Below are positions 23,850 through 35,150 of a DNA stretch of 64,000 nt, piece by piece. This DNA is from Lepeophtheirus salmonis (taxonomy: Eukaryota > Arthropoda > Copepoda > Siphonostomatoida > Caligidae). The notes under the pieces were generated by a model, which was not told the DNA's origin, did no database searches, and saw only the letters and a program-made list of their open reading frames with translations. A program made the position numbers and the translations under genes. Location: the NCBI RefSeq assembly GCF_016086655.4, contig NC_052138.2, positions 6,262,001 to 6,326,000 of the forward strand, given 5' to 3'. Numbering within the stretch: position 1 is the first letter of the stretch; every line of letters starts with the position of its first letter.

Positions 23850-24020
23850 CGGCGTTGACGGTGGTCCTGGATACGTCCAACTGGTGGGAGTGACCGAATG
23901 AAAGTTCGTCAATCACGCTCAAGTGTCATTTTCTCGACTTGTACGTAACTTAATTTCAATCACTCAACCTTAATTAATAATTAAATTAGCAAGTATTCAG
24001 AATTCAATGGACAACATGAT
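23850..24020 (-). mobile_element. 5' end of a Tc1-like element, truncated
   Basis: The stretch gacggtggtcctggatacgt, then tcattttctcgacttgtacg, then agtattcagaattcaatgga matches in order the non-coding 5' part and terminal repeat of the Tc1-like element at 56355-57066. The outer end is on the right, so the element body lay to the left, where no transposase frame survives. Confidence 0.6.
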
Positions 24021-24285
24021 TTAGTTCTCTCTGATGTATATCATATACCAATACTGTATGAAGAAAAGAAAGGGAGTATAATTTATAAGGAGAATTGTAT
24101 AAAGGAACTAAAATCTCATCTGTGTTTAGTTCAATTCATATTAAAAAAGAAAAAAAAACAGGAAGTACTTTATTTTAGAACTAAAAAAGTTATTATAATG
24201 TACGTGTGAGTTGTGCTTATAAAAAACGCAAAGTAACCAAATGGATTTGTTTCGGAGTTATCTTCTATATAATTAGAGCAAAAAA
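24021..24285. other. AT-rich DNA leading into a Tc1-like remnant
   Basis: The cgtgtgagttgtgcttataaaaaacgcaaagtaac stretch around 24203-24238 has a diverged relative at about 55311-55347 and may be the N-terminal coding part of the transposase that follows. Confidence 0.35.
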
Positions 24286-24289
24286 AACA

Positions 24290-24710
24290 AGGCTTGACAG
24301 TACGGGGCGACCTCGTGTGGATCTAGCTTTGCCATTGTACTGGTCCTGGTTTTCGCTTTTAATGTATATTCCTTGGATGGGTGGAGAAGTCCAAAGAAAG
24401 TAATTACACCATTCAATAGGACATTCCAACGGCTCACAAGGCAAAAAAAGTGATGGATGACACAAAATGTCCTCACTTTTGGAGTCCTAATTTTCGGACT
24501 GCAAACAACCCAAATATGTACCCATGGGATTTATATCTTTTGGGGAGTGCTTAACATGAAGTCCATGCTAAGTCTAATTCGGTTATGGAGGCACTTAAGA
24601 AGTATATTAGCCGTACCATGGAAATGCTGGATCTGCAGGAGGTCACACGAGCATCCTGCTCTGTGTGGACGAGGTTATCAAGAGAGGTGGATAGTATTAT
24701 GGATAATTGA
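24290..24710 (+). pseudogene. Tc1-like transposase, C-terminal half
   Basis: Three frames together show the order expected of a Tc1/mariner catalytic domain: a decayed second-D region ending AHKAKKVMDD (about 24430-24460); PHFWSPNFRTANNPNMYPWD (about 24470-24530), where the SPDxNP-type third motif has become NPNMYP; and MEALKKYISRTMEMLDLQEV with a terminal helix. It ends at tga 24708-24710. The first catalytic D region is missing. A ctggacctctctgtata motif near 24800 may be the 3' terminal repeat. Confidence 0.75.
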
Positions 24711-25530
24711 ATATCATTGAATATTATACTTAAGTAATTAAAAAGTAAGGGTTCTACCCTAAGTTATAAGCCTTTAAAGATTTCTCATTTTATCTGGACC
24801 TCTCTGTATATATTACGATATAAAAATTCAAATTTTTGCGGGGTTCCTATTTTTTATATTTTATGATATAATGAAACCTCGGCGAGCTAGAGACGAATAT
24901 ATTTGCGATGACCCTAATTTATTTACACCCTGTAGAAACAAAACAACAGATTTGCAAATTAAAAGTGTTCTGTTTCTTTCTTTATTTCTACTCCCCTGGA
25001 TTTATGTACTATTATAATGTGTACTTCATATATTTGAAAAAAAACATATTATATTGAGTAGTATGATGATTAGAGAAGGTTGTAGAATCTACACGTATGG
25101 TGTTTTACAGAAACCCTCCTCCTCCTCCGGACATGCGTATCTGGATATGTGAAAAAGTTATCCAGATACTCTAAGGAACAATGCCAGTCATCGCAACAGA
25201 CATATTTTTTAGTTCATGAATTAATAGAGGCAGCATATATATTTTATATACTATATATGTATACGTAGATGATCTACAGACTCGTGTTGAAAGAAAGAAA
25301 AAAAAACAGAGAACAATTATTATTAGTACTAATAGAATATGTTATGTAGTACAGAACACAGGATCTATAATAAAAATGCCTGCACTTTATTTATGATTTT
25401 AAACAAACAAGTATTTATACTCTGTAGTAGAAATCCATGCATGCTCAATATTAGTACTTTTACAATACATATTATATATTGTAAAGGAAGGACGTCAAAG
25501 TCCTTTGAAATACTTTGTTCTTAGGAAAAT
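24711..25530. other. AT-rich DNA, no gene seen
   Basis: A phrase ataatgaaacctcg at about 24868 recurs at about 28848, next to the other Tc1-like remnant, and may be a shared element end. Otherwise nothing. Confidence 0.4.
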
Positions 25531-25539
25531 GGATATTCT

Positions 25540-25975
25540 CTGGGCTAATACTCATCTGATATAAGCTACAATTAGGTGAAAGAAATTGAAAATTATTGGG
25601 GTAACCCTGATAATATGAAGAATGTATTGGAGGAGTGCAACTTAGCTGTCATGTCGTTTCATTAAATAAGCTGCGATTAGACATGAAATGAAGGAAATAA
25701 TCAGGAATGATATAAGCAGGAATTACTCTGATATCGATACTCAGTTCTAATTCATTGGAGTTCAACAAGGACTTGCACTTAAAGAGTTAGTATTCTATTA
25801 AATAATTTGTTCTTGAGAAATGGGCTATTTTCTTGGCTAATACACATCTAAAATAAGCTAAAATTAGGTAAAAATATACGAAAATTAACTTGATCACCCC
25901 AACAATTTGAAGTATGTTTGTTAGAAGTATGGCTTAGTTTTTATGATGTTTCATAAAATTGGCTGTGGGCAGCTT
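25540..25975 (+). repeat. About 200-bp repeat, family D, two decayed units
   Basis: Two successive units share gctaatac-catct-ataagcta-aattagg, then tgaaaat..ac-tga, then tgaagaatgtattggaggag and gttcaacaaggacttgcact. The same unit recurs at 34610-35150 and 51660-52060, always as neighbouring copies, suggesting a short tandem array. Confidence 0.6.
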
Positions 25976-26010
25976 TTAAAAGAAAAAAAAATAACCACAT
26001 ATTCCAATCC

Positions 26011-26237
26011 AGGGGCGTCTGCAGGCGGGGGGATTTTTGTTATTTATATAAAAAAATATTCCTCAGGATGCAAAAAAAAAAAAAAAAATAAGCAGAAATA
26101 GTTGGTAAAAATTTAGTTTCTGAAGAAAGGTAATTGGAGAGCAAACTATGCTGCAGTACCAAAATTCTAAATTATGATTTTTTTTAAATTCCAAAAACCA
26201 ATAAAATTTAAAATAATCCTGCAAATGCCCCTGAAAT
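26011..26237. repeat. Family E-like short element with inverted ends
   Basis: Left end aggggcgtctgcagg and right end cctgcaaatgcccct are imperfect inverted repeats around an AT-rich 227-bp body. No target duplication could be established. It sits upstream of a mariner remnant. Confidence 0.55.
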
Positions 26238-26525
26238 CCAGCACTACTAAAATAGGGCATGAGTAATTTACTAACGCATATTATCTAAAGTTTACGAAAC
26301 TAAAAAATATTACAATCAAGTTGGTTTGACAGTCTGTTGCTTAAATCTTTCTATAGGCTGCTATATTTATTTCTGACCTAGGTTACACAAAGTGTTGCCA
26401 GGTGCAATTTGACATTTCCTTTGGTAAGTTTGACATTTTGTAGCATGGTCGTACTCAGAATGGTTTGACGTACGACCGTCATTTGTGTTGGTTACAGTGA
26501 CTTGAAAAAATTAATTTGGTAAAGA

Positions 26526-27330
26526 AATGGATTTCAGTCGTGAAAATTTTCGTGTGATCATTTTTCACAACTTTCGACTTGGATTATCACGACAAGAGTG
26601 CATTGATGAATTTAAATCTTTATAGGGTGATGAAGCATCATCCTATAGCACTGTGAAAAACGGGTTGAATTCAATAGTGGCCGACGCTCGCTCGAAGACG
26701 AATTCCGTGAAGGCCATCCAAAAAAGGCCCTTGTGCCAGATAACATTGATGCAGTACTTGAAGTGATAATGCAAGATCGTCATGTGATATATAGTAAGAT
26801 AGAGGCCCTTGGGCATTTCATCGACCAGCATACATTCGATACTGCATGTAAATTTGGCAGTAAAAAAGGTTTGTCCTCGTTGGATCCTGCACAAAAAGAA
26901 GGCTCGTGTCGATTGGTGCAAAGAAATGTCGAAAAACTACGCTCGTGGTGCTTCAAAAGACGTTTTATAAGATCGTCACATGTGATGAATTTTGGATCTA
27001 TGCGTATGAGTCCGAAACAAAACAACAATTGACCGTGCGGGTCTTTGAAGACGAGCCAAGTCCAACGAAAGTTGTTCATGGAAGAAGCACTTCATGCAAA
27101 TGGTCGTTTGTTTCTTCAGCAAAACGTGTCATGTGGGGACGTTTCTCCTTGAACATCGTTGGAAGGTCAACTCTGAGTGGTACATCACAATTTGTTTGTT
27201 TGAAGTCTTCGGAGAAATTCGAAAAACGAACAACAGAAGACGAATCATTGTTCACCATGACAATACGAGCTCTCACACATCGGCTCAAACCAGCGCCTTT
27301 TTGACCGGCCAAAAACCAAAATTGAGATAA
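26526..27330 (+). pseudogene. mariner (DD34D-type) transposase, 3'-truncated
   Basis: Starts MDFSRENFRVIIFHNFRLGL, with the HTH helix residues SRQECIDEF, at 26526. It continues through SYSTVKNGLN and, in shifted frames, a CDEFWIYAYESETKQQ first-D region (about 26970-27020) and RRIIVHHDNTSSHTSAQTSA with the second catalytic D (about 27230-27290). It ends at a taa at 27328-27330, where the similarity stops: the third motif (YSPDL..D) and C-terminus are absent. Several frameshifts and an early tag (about 26624) inactivate it. The HHDN motif and the wording are typical of classic animal mariners. Neither terminal repeat could be paired. Confidence 0.85.
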
Positions 27331-27532
27331 CAAAGATTTAACCATGGTAAAGTTGTGTCTTGATAAAAGTAATAAACGTAAATAAAATTTATTTTTTGGG
27401 TGACTCTTACCGATCCCACCCATTTGCCGCTTAAACATTTATGTATGGAGTACAACTTTTTTTGTTATATAACATTAAAAAAAATATATTCCTACGCAAA
27501 ATATTTAAATTATGAGTTGTCCTTACTGTCGC

Positions 27533-28040
27533 AAAGGGGTGGCTGGAGGTGATGTAACCCCAGCCAAAAAAAAATTAAGGAACTTTTGTTTATTACTTGA
27601 AAATCGAATATTTGAAATTTAATTAAATCTTTTTTAAAGATTTAATTTTTTTTGAATAGCTATGGATTTTTGAAATTTTTTCCAAAAACATTAATTTTTG
27701 AAATTCTTTTCAATAAAAATAATATATGAAATTTTTTTTAAATCTATACTAATAGATTTTTTTAGAAAATATTACATTTTAATTTCTCAATTTTTTTTTT
27801 TTTTTTTTCAGTTTTATGAAGAGATTTAGTCACTCTTGTCTTGTCAACCCTGGAAGTAAACAAATACATATTAATATAAACGATTCTCTTTTTGAAAGTC
27901 CATCATTATATATCATTATTCTCTGCCTCTTTCTTCTGACTTTTTGACGAAATAAATCGATTAAATATATAAAGACGTTAATTCAAAAACCCAATCCCTC
28001 CCCCCCCCCTACAAAAAAAATATATATATAATTTTGTGGA
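27533..28040 (+). repeat. T/A-tract repeat, family E
   Basis: Opens aaaggggtggctggaggtg, continues with units of the type tatggatttttgaaatttt and poly-T, then a C run (about 28002-28011), tatatata, and ends gtggacgcccctgcc. No coding capacity. The two ends show a weak inverted match (aggggt / acgcccct). Confidence 0.6.
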
Positions 28041-28360
28041 CGCCCCTGCCTATGGTTACAGCCCCACTGCTCAGCTTCTAATACTTTGGACTCTAATTGG
28101 GCTGGTAATAGTTAGCGAATGATATGAAGTTTACTTTCTTTAATCACTCTTAAAGTTTCATCTTCGACAACACTCATGTGAAAATCATTCAGCTTCTAGG
28201 CACATCTACTCTCTTCATGATTTTATCTTCAATTAAACAATTTAGTAGTCAATTTACATAGTTGTTATCCCTAGCGTCCAGTATCAAAACTAAATTACAA
28301 GAACGTGAATTATTATGGAATCAAGAGAAACCACTCAAAACCAATTTGTGATATGTTGAA
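28041..28360. other. No gene seen
   Basis: Nothing recognisable before the minus-strand transposase tail. The plus-strand open frame 28305-28571 is the antisense of that remnant. Confidence 0.4.
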
Positions 28361-28363
28361 AAA

Positions 28364-28780
28364 CTATATTTTCCGTACAATATATTCCCCTTCACAAGCA
28401 ATAACAGCCTTGAAATACAAGCAAAGAGATTTGCAGCTCCTGACCATGAAGTCTGTGACCATGGTGTACCCCACTGGCATGGTAGTAACTTGGAGAGAAT
28501 CCAAATTTGGATCAAAGTTGCAGCAGACATTTTTCTGTAAAACGTCTCAAACTGCAAAGTCCAAGGGCTAGAGAAGCGCCACGTGGTGGCAAGCCAGAAG
28601 TAATCCATATTGTTACTGAGTTACTTTAAGTGCTTCTAGGATGTATGGCGCTGTTATTAACTTAATTATGTTGTAGGCAATCCGGACGGAGATGCCAACG
28701 GCCTTTGCATCGTTCTTGGCATTGACACCAGGGCAGAAGACATCGCACTCTCATTGTCTTTTTTGTTGTTACTCTGACAT
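28364..28780 (-). pseudogene. Tc1-like transposase, internally deleted
   Basis: One minus-strand frame reads AKAVGISVRIAYNII, a helix-turn-helix-like N-terminal segment (about 28660-28745). It continues almost directly into PLDFAV-DVLQKNVCCNFDPN (about 28540-28600), which is the third-motif region, then DFMVRSCKSLCLYFKAVIAC and a stop at 28364-28366. The catalytic middle with the first and second D is missing, so an internal deletion of perhaps 600 bp has fused the DNA-binding end to the C-terminus. Stops within the frame show further decay. Clade not assigned. Confidence 0.65.
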
Positions 28781-29525
28781 TTTGACGGTTAGAGAGATGG
28801 GGAAATCAACATTTTTGTTTTGTTTGTTTCAGCTGGTGTGTTGTTGCATAATGAAACCTCGAAATTAGAAATAACTGGGAGACAATCGAAATTAAATGTT
28901 ACTACAATTTTTTGGTCCTCACTTAGTAATTTTCTAATTTACAACGTTTCTGGCGATGGTTATTCTCGTTACTGTTAGTACTGTATTATATCAGGAAAAA
29001 CATACCATAATAAAACAATTCACATTGTTATTATTTTTCTAAAAATAAAATATACACTTAAGGAGAGATCATTGTTTTTATAAATAACCTCAGCAGAGAA
29101 GGAAAATTGCAAAAGTATTTGAATCATACAATATTAAATATTTGAGAAAGATACACTAAAATATTAATTGCTGGGAAAATTATGTTAATGAGCTCCTTGG
29201 AAGTATTTTTTATGAGAGAATAAACTATAATTATTTGTAGTTTTATTTGTAAATCTATCGATGTATATTTTAACACACTAACTATGTTTAATAAACAGTT
29301 TACTATCTTAATTATAGATCTCTATTATTTGGAGATGATTGATGTATTTTTGAAATATACAACAATATTTTTATTTACAAGAACAACAATCTGTGTGATA
29401 GACGAACTTGCTTATATTGCAAATATATTTACGACCATTCGATGATAAGCTTCAAGTCACAAAAAAAATGAATGGTTTTTACATTAGTGTCAGAGTTCTT
29501 GATGAAAATCTGGTTTATTTTCTAG
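28781..29525. other. AT-rich DNA, no gene seen
   Basis: Nothing apart from the ataatgaaacctcg phrase at 28848 noted with the 24.8-kb region. Confidence 0.4.
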
Positions 29526-29534
29526 CTTGGTCGG

Positions 29535-29830
29535 TTTTTTTTTTTTTTGGTTTTTTTTGGGATTCGTAAAGCTGTTATCATTTTTATTTAAGTCCTGAGG
29601 AGTTAACTTCCTTATCTACTGTATTCAAAACCTGATTGAACGTTCGACCTTGCTTTTCGTAAAAGACTGAGAGTAACTCATAGGATTTGTAATTGTAAGA
29701 TTTTGCTGGACACACAGTAGATTTGAGGATCGACATTGGGGAGGGGAAATTCTTGCCAATGTCTTTGTTTATTTCCTTCCCTTCCCCTCCTCCTACGTCA
29801 CAGGTGATTGTAAATGGTCGAATGAAACTT
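29535..29830 (+). repeat. Dispersed repeat, family G copy 2
   Basis: Shares gctgttatcatttttattta, then tcctgaggagttaacttcc, then aacctgattgaacgtt with 60435-60610, and the ggggag..cccttc..cacaggtgatt tail with 48960-49020. The minus-strand open frame 29584-29919 lies over this repeat. Confidence 0.65.
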
Positions 29831-30034
29831 TTTGGAAGGAAAACAATGTATGTACATGATGCAATGAGGCTTATGATTACATTATTGGATATGTGAGAGA
29901 GCCAGATTCTGACAATCATTTTTCTTTCATCAAAGCTAGTTTTTAATTTTTACCAGAAGCACCTACAAATCTTGAAACAGAAATAATAGTCATTTATTAT
30001 TATATACCGAATATACTTTTTTTGTTTATACAGT

Positions 30035-31066
30035 GTTAATATTTCTCATAGAAGGCCTTTAATAAAGATTAGTAGAAGCAATATAACCAACTTGTGTATA
30101 CTTCTTCATTGGCGACCCCAACATTAGAATGCCGAACACTAGATCAAAGGAACTTCATTCAGAATTATCTACTGTAGAGGAGCCACGTGTAAATCTGGTT
30201 TGCTGCATTGAATTCAATCTTCAGGACATACGGCATTGGACGAAGATAAGGCAAATATAAGGATAGCGATACCAAACTGCCATATCTTCAGAAACTTTCC
30301 ACCAAAAGATGTGAGGGATTTTGACGAAGAGATCAATGACTGCTTTGTTAACATGTACGGCACTTCTCCCCAAAAACAGATTCGGAGTGGCATTGATCTT
30401 CTAAAGGACGAATCTCTTTCCCCGAGTAAGGTAATGGCGAAGGTTCCCGTCTCTTTGTACCTGAATTGATAGATTCTTTATGCAGATCTTTATTTAGATG
30501 GTGATTTGATCTGTTCTGGACTCACACAGACCCATGGTCCGAACCCATGCAAATATGAAGTTCGAAGAATTTGTGAAAGTTTAAATGAATTTGCAACGAC
30601 TCGGATATCACATTTAGATTCTCCTTACTCGAGCCCAGGTGAAATATTTAAAGCGTCTATGGTGAGAAGGAAAAGAGATGTGAATTGGAAAGAAAAAAAG
30701 AAGATAACTTCAATTTGCTATAAACACAAGACTTACGCCGCCGAGGCAAAGACTTGCTCTGGACCCCCATGTCCCTTCTTTTCTCTCATCTCAAAAAACT
30801 GAGTAGTCCTGAGCTCTTTGCAGCTGATGTATTAAACCCAGACAAGTATCGAATTTGTGCGATCAACAATAAAAACAAAATTAAGTTCCATATCGATTCA
30901 GGAGCTCAGATCTCTGTTTTATCCGAAAAATAGGCACTCAAGTGTTCTAAAAAGACTAAGCTACCGTCCTTGGTTGCCTTCAGAGGACAAAAAGTTGTTC
31001 CTTTGGGGATGTCGTCCCTGGATATTGTCCTTGACAGGAAGAACTTCTCCTGGATTTTTTATGTAA
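30035..31066 (+). pseudogene. Ty3/gypsy-like retrotransposon, gag-protease end
   Basis: A probable LTR end with aataaag (about 30060) and cttcttca is followed by ttggcgacccca (30109-30120), which fits a tRNA primer-binding site next to an LTR. The gag frame starts at 30129 (MPNTRSKE) and shifts near 30230 to DVRDFDEEINDCFVNMYGTS and a helical region typical of gypsy gag. A CYKHKTYAAEAKTC segment at about 30718 is reminiscent of the gag C-terminus. A protease active-site motif FHIDSGAQISVL follows at about 30886-30920, with the catalytic D at 30895. Similarity ends near 31065: reverse transcriptase, RNase H, integrase and the 3' LTR are absent. Frame changes and stops make it inactive. Confidence 0.7.
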
Positions 31067-31069
31067 TTA

Positions 31070-31810
31070 TTCTTGTTTTTATATTTATCATAAGTCATTC
31101 ATAAATTTTGATATATTATATTGAGAAATCAATATTTTAGGAAAAATGTATCTAGTTATTTTTTGCCTTCGATAAGTATTAGTATTTTAAGGATATTTTA
31201 AGTTGGTGATATCTTCAGGACTCTTTTTAATTTTTAATTGCTAGTAGTCGGAATCTGGCTCCCTCGCAAATCCCATCATGTAGTAATATCCCTGATTTCA
31301 TCATAAGCCTAGTTTTACCTAGTTTTTAAGGGAGCCTAATGAAGGAGGGTATTGAAAGGTGGATTTTCTCTCAAAAAATATCATCAAAAGCTAATGTGTA
31401 ATCTAACTTGAACACAAAATGTGTATATTTTTGTCCTACATACTTTGAAAAATGAGCCATTTTGAGATACACACTCAAAAAATCAAAATTACCAGTTTTT
31501 CCCAAAAGATTGAATGAGCCATATTTTAGCAATTGAGCAATTGCTCACAAATCCTAAGTCTATTTATGATACTTATTATTGCCTGATCTGTTTCGGCTGT
31601 TTTAATGACACACTCAGATATTTATTTATTTTGTTGATACTAGGGATATTTGATCTTCCTCAACTCTCCTTCAGACATTCCCCCTTCATCAAATTTCGAA
31701 ATTGCAAAATTCTTAACATTTTTGGAGTTGTTTTGCTTAAGACGTAATAACATTTGAGTAGAGTTTTATAAAATATAATTTGTCGGTGTCTAAAGAAAAT
31801 AAAAATAGTA
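31070..31810. other. AT-rich DNA, no gene seen
   Basis: The open frame 31514-31747 has no recognisable domain. Nothing else. Confidence 0.45.
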
Positions 31811-31812
31811 AC

Positions 31813-32174
31813 TAGTGTTGGTTCAGTCCTCATTTATTTGGTCCAGTTCAGTCTTTGGACAGGTCTTATCGGTCATTAAGACTCTCGGTCCTTTGGAATA
31901 TTTCCTAAAATTATCGATGATTTATTTTCCCAAATAAGATATATATAAAAATCATTGCACAAACCTGGAAAAATATATTCCATTTATATTATAATGTAAA
32001 ATAAAACGAACCTACCAAATTTTTACATAGTTATATAATTTATTCTACTTCTTCAATCACGTCACGAGGGATCGATTTTACCATGTCTAAGGAAGGGAAA
32101 TTGACTAGACTGGATAGGATGAAAGTGGACTAGACTGCAGTCTTTGTTTCTAAATAAGAGACGACATAACACTA
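31813..32174. mobile_element. MITE, family H, 362 bp, near 8-bp target duplication
   Basis: Left end tagtgttggttcagtcc, right end cgacataacacta, roughly inverted. The flanks are atagtaac on the left and atgataac on the right, 6 of 8 matching, compatible with an old hAT-type duplication. The left part has ggtcc/cggtc motifs and the right part has gactagac repeats. Confidence 0.6.
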
Positions 32175-34405
32175 ATGATAACCAGGATATTTAAATAATA
32201 TTCGGTAGAATAACAGCTTCGCTGTCATAACAGTTTTTATTTAACTAGATGTGACAAGACGAAAGAAATAAAGACAAGTCTTAATGGGATGTCAGTAAAG
32301 CATTATTTACGTAGTGATTTTTTAAGAAAATTATATATATAGCCATTTCATTATTACTTGCGAAAAAATAAACTAAATATCGTGTTTAGGTAAAGGTACC
32401 TTGAAAAAGGCTTGAACTTTTTTAGGAAGATCATTAAATATATCATAATAAAACATTTGTTTCTTAAAAAATCCCAACATTCCATTAAAAATTAGAATGA
32501 GCGCTTGGTAGAGTGGAAACCTCGGCCTAATCTCATTGTCCCTAAATGTTATATCCAGTTTTTACGATTACCTTTAATATTGACCTTGTAATTTTTTCTA
32601 TTAGAACCATCACTGCATCTCAATACGTTCCAAAGTTTTGTTTCTGTAGTCGAAAAAACATCAAAGAGTACTGAAATACCGGCACCAATGTAAAAACTGG
32701 TTAGAAAATATTGATATCGTAATATTACTATATGTGGTATACAAGACCCTTTTTTAATGAAACAAGGTCCACTACATATTATATTGAAATTAAAACTAAA
32801 TAAGTAATGCCTTAGTACTCATGTCAATTAAGTTATAAAACAGTCATATTTTTATACCACTATTAAAATACCTCTAACAAGTATAACTATTTATTATAAT
32901 CAAATAAATTACAGGAAAACTGAAGTGAAGAAAACTAAAATCTCATAGTAAACGATTAATTTTTGAAGGGTTAGATAATTATTTAATTATACATAAGAGT
33001 ATAACATCTAACTGTTAATTAACAAACTTAGTTATAAGTACATGGTGTGGAAAAATAGCTTCTTTTTTTTAATCTGTGGCAATAGGGCTATAGAAGTAGT
33101 AGCGGGTGGGCGTGGTTTAAATGTAGAGGCGATATTTCTAAAGATTTATAAGATATAGGAGTGAAGAACGTGCCTTTGCCTTCGAATATATATATTGCCC
33201 AAAAAATATCTAACATAATAATGTATAAAATTAAACTAATTACAATTTATCTCCCGAGTTTTTATTCGTGTGATTTACAGTTAATTGCTTCAATTTATAA
33301 TACACCAAAACGATTTTTTCCAATTTATTTGAATAATTTGAACTCACAAAATTATTTAAACACAAATAACTCCATGGATAAATATGAAGGATTCTAAATA
33401 GGTGCAGTTGATCTAAATCGGGTAAATGGAGCCAGATTTGTTCAGGAAAAATCAATATTTCTAAGGATTCTTTCAAAAAATTTAATAAACTAATTGCCCA
33501 TATTTTTAATGTAAGATATGTTGCCAATTAGATGTTGCATCTTTTTTGTATATAATAAAAAATCGAATGATGAGAGACAAAAGAATCGAGTTTGCAGCTC
33601 CCCTTCACGCCAAACATAAGCAAATAGACGTCGAAAACTTGACTTAAGCAAGCAGTCATACTATTTACAACTTTAAGAAAGTAATTAGTATTGAGACTAG
33701 CTTTAAATGATGGTGTACCGGTACAAAGTTCTTTTTGGAGACCAACATTCCATAGTGACCCAAAACAATATGGCTGCAATACTTGGTAGATGCCAACCAG
33801 AAATATATTAACGGTGTAATTTTTCATTATTTTATTAGAAATTAAGCAAATAAAAGTATTATGAGGGGCATTATAAAATTCAAATGCCCACTCTTACGTA
33901 CCCCATAAATACATAATAACCATTAAATTATAATAGATCGAAGTAAAATCATAGTATAAATGTATAGAAAGTTATTAGAATGATCAATGTTGTCATTAAA
34001 TAATGTATTTCAAGACCAAGAAATTGAAACTTGTACAATTTGCCAATACAAGTTTCCAATTGTACACAACATACTTGTACGAGGACGGTATAATATATAA
34101 GAAATATATTATCTTTTTAACACATGGTATGTGTGTTACAAAAGAGGGAGTGCTTGAACAGCTGATCGATAAGAAGTTTCGTGACACATAAACCACCATA
34201 AATATATACATCATTTTAATCACAAAGTTGATGACTTTTTCTTAAAGACATTACAAGAAATTTACCTTAATTATGTTCTACAGGGTTTAAACTATATTGG
34301 CATTACAAAAATTCAAGAAAAAGTTGCAGCATACAGCTTTATTTCATGGCTTGAACGGTATTTTCCCCCATAAATAAGCAGTAGTTTAAAATTTAAAAAA
34401 AAATT
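32175..34405. other. AT-rich DNA, no gene seen
   Basis: Open frames at 33161-33527 and 33528-33827, and the antisense pair near 34000-34220, show no domain, and pairs overlap on opposite strands as expected by chance. No repeat family was identified in this 2.2 kb, which makes it one of the longer unexplained stretches. Confidence 0.45.
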
Positions 34406-34409
34406 ATTT

Positions 34410-34602
34410 TTGATCCATTGTTTTGGAAATCACAAAAGAAGCACCTAAAACTAAGCACAATAACTCACAACCCAAAGAACAGATTGGCTTGAAATTTTAA
34501 CAGCTGTCTTTTGAAGGTTGATACACAATGAAAAAGAGATAAATTTTTAAAAAATAGCAGCATCTATCTATTAAGCAAGGGACTTTTTAGTCCATGTGTT
34601 AC
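34410..34602 (+). repeat. MITE-like repeat, family F copy 2
   Basis: Contains ttttgatccattgttttgga, then aataactcacaac, then agctgtcttttgaaggtt, and ends agggactttttagtcc. That end is a close reverse complement of the gggatgaaaagtccc end of the 58771 copy. The left part is missing. Confidence 0.65.
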
Positions 34603-34609
34603 AGGGTAG

Positions 34610-35150
34610 TGTACAGTGATCCAAATCGTCCGTATTTTGGGCTTGTAAATAAAAAAAGAAACCGAAAATCAAGATGGCCATTCCGACAATTTAAAAAAGG
34701 TTTTGTAGTAGGGTAGCTTTACTACGTTTTACTAGATCAAGTTTAATGAGGTGTTGGGAGAGAGGAGAGGAAAATGAAATAAATATGGAAATTGCCAAAA
34801 ATTACTACGATGTGGATCCTCAATTTTACTCGGAGTCCAATAAGGACTCCGAGTAAATTTCTGTGTGGTACTCTTCGTCCTTTATAAGCACAGGAATCTT
34901 CAATAAGGTTTAGTAGAAAATAAAGCTTATAGATTGTTGCAATCAGCTATAAGAGGAAGTAAATGAACACAAGATACACTCCTTATCAAGTTAGGACATA
35001 GGCAGGAATTACTCTGATGGAGATTCTCAATTCTACTCTGAGTCCAACATGAACTCACACTTATAAGTAGTGATGAAAATCGTTTGTATTTTGGACATGT
35101 TGAAAAAAATAATAATAATAATATGCTAATTCTGACCCTTTCAAAAATGT
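34610..35150 (+). repeat. About 200-bp repeat, family D, two to three units
   Basis: Units begin gtgat-(a)aaatcgt-gtattttgg and include aaagaaaccgaaaatcaa, ttactacgatgtggatcc/ttactctgatggagattc, and tactcggagtccaa. Unit boundaries recur at about 34617 and 35070. No coding content. Confidence 0.65.
34825..34857. repeat. Perfect 14-bp hairpin
   Basis: The arms tttactcggagtcc and ggactccgagtaaa are exact reverse complements around an aataa loop. Other units of family D have only the first arm followed by aacaaggacttgcac, so the palindrome is special to this copy. Confidence 0.85.

Noticed and set aside
26011..26237. 8-bp target duplication around the short aggggcgtc element
   Set aside because: The flanks (ttccaatc and aaatccag) do not match, so only the inverted ends are claimed.
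26643..27438. Minus-strand open frames of 92-120 codons
   Set aside because: Antisense of the mariner transposase. The plus strand has the HTH and HHDN motifs.
29584..29919. 111-codon minus-strand frame
   Set aside because: Lies over repeat family G, whose other copies have no such frame.
32495..32560. tRNA-like phrase (gcgcttggtagagtgg)
   Set aside because: No acceptor stem or T-arm pairs with it within tRNA length.
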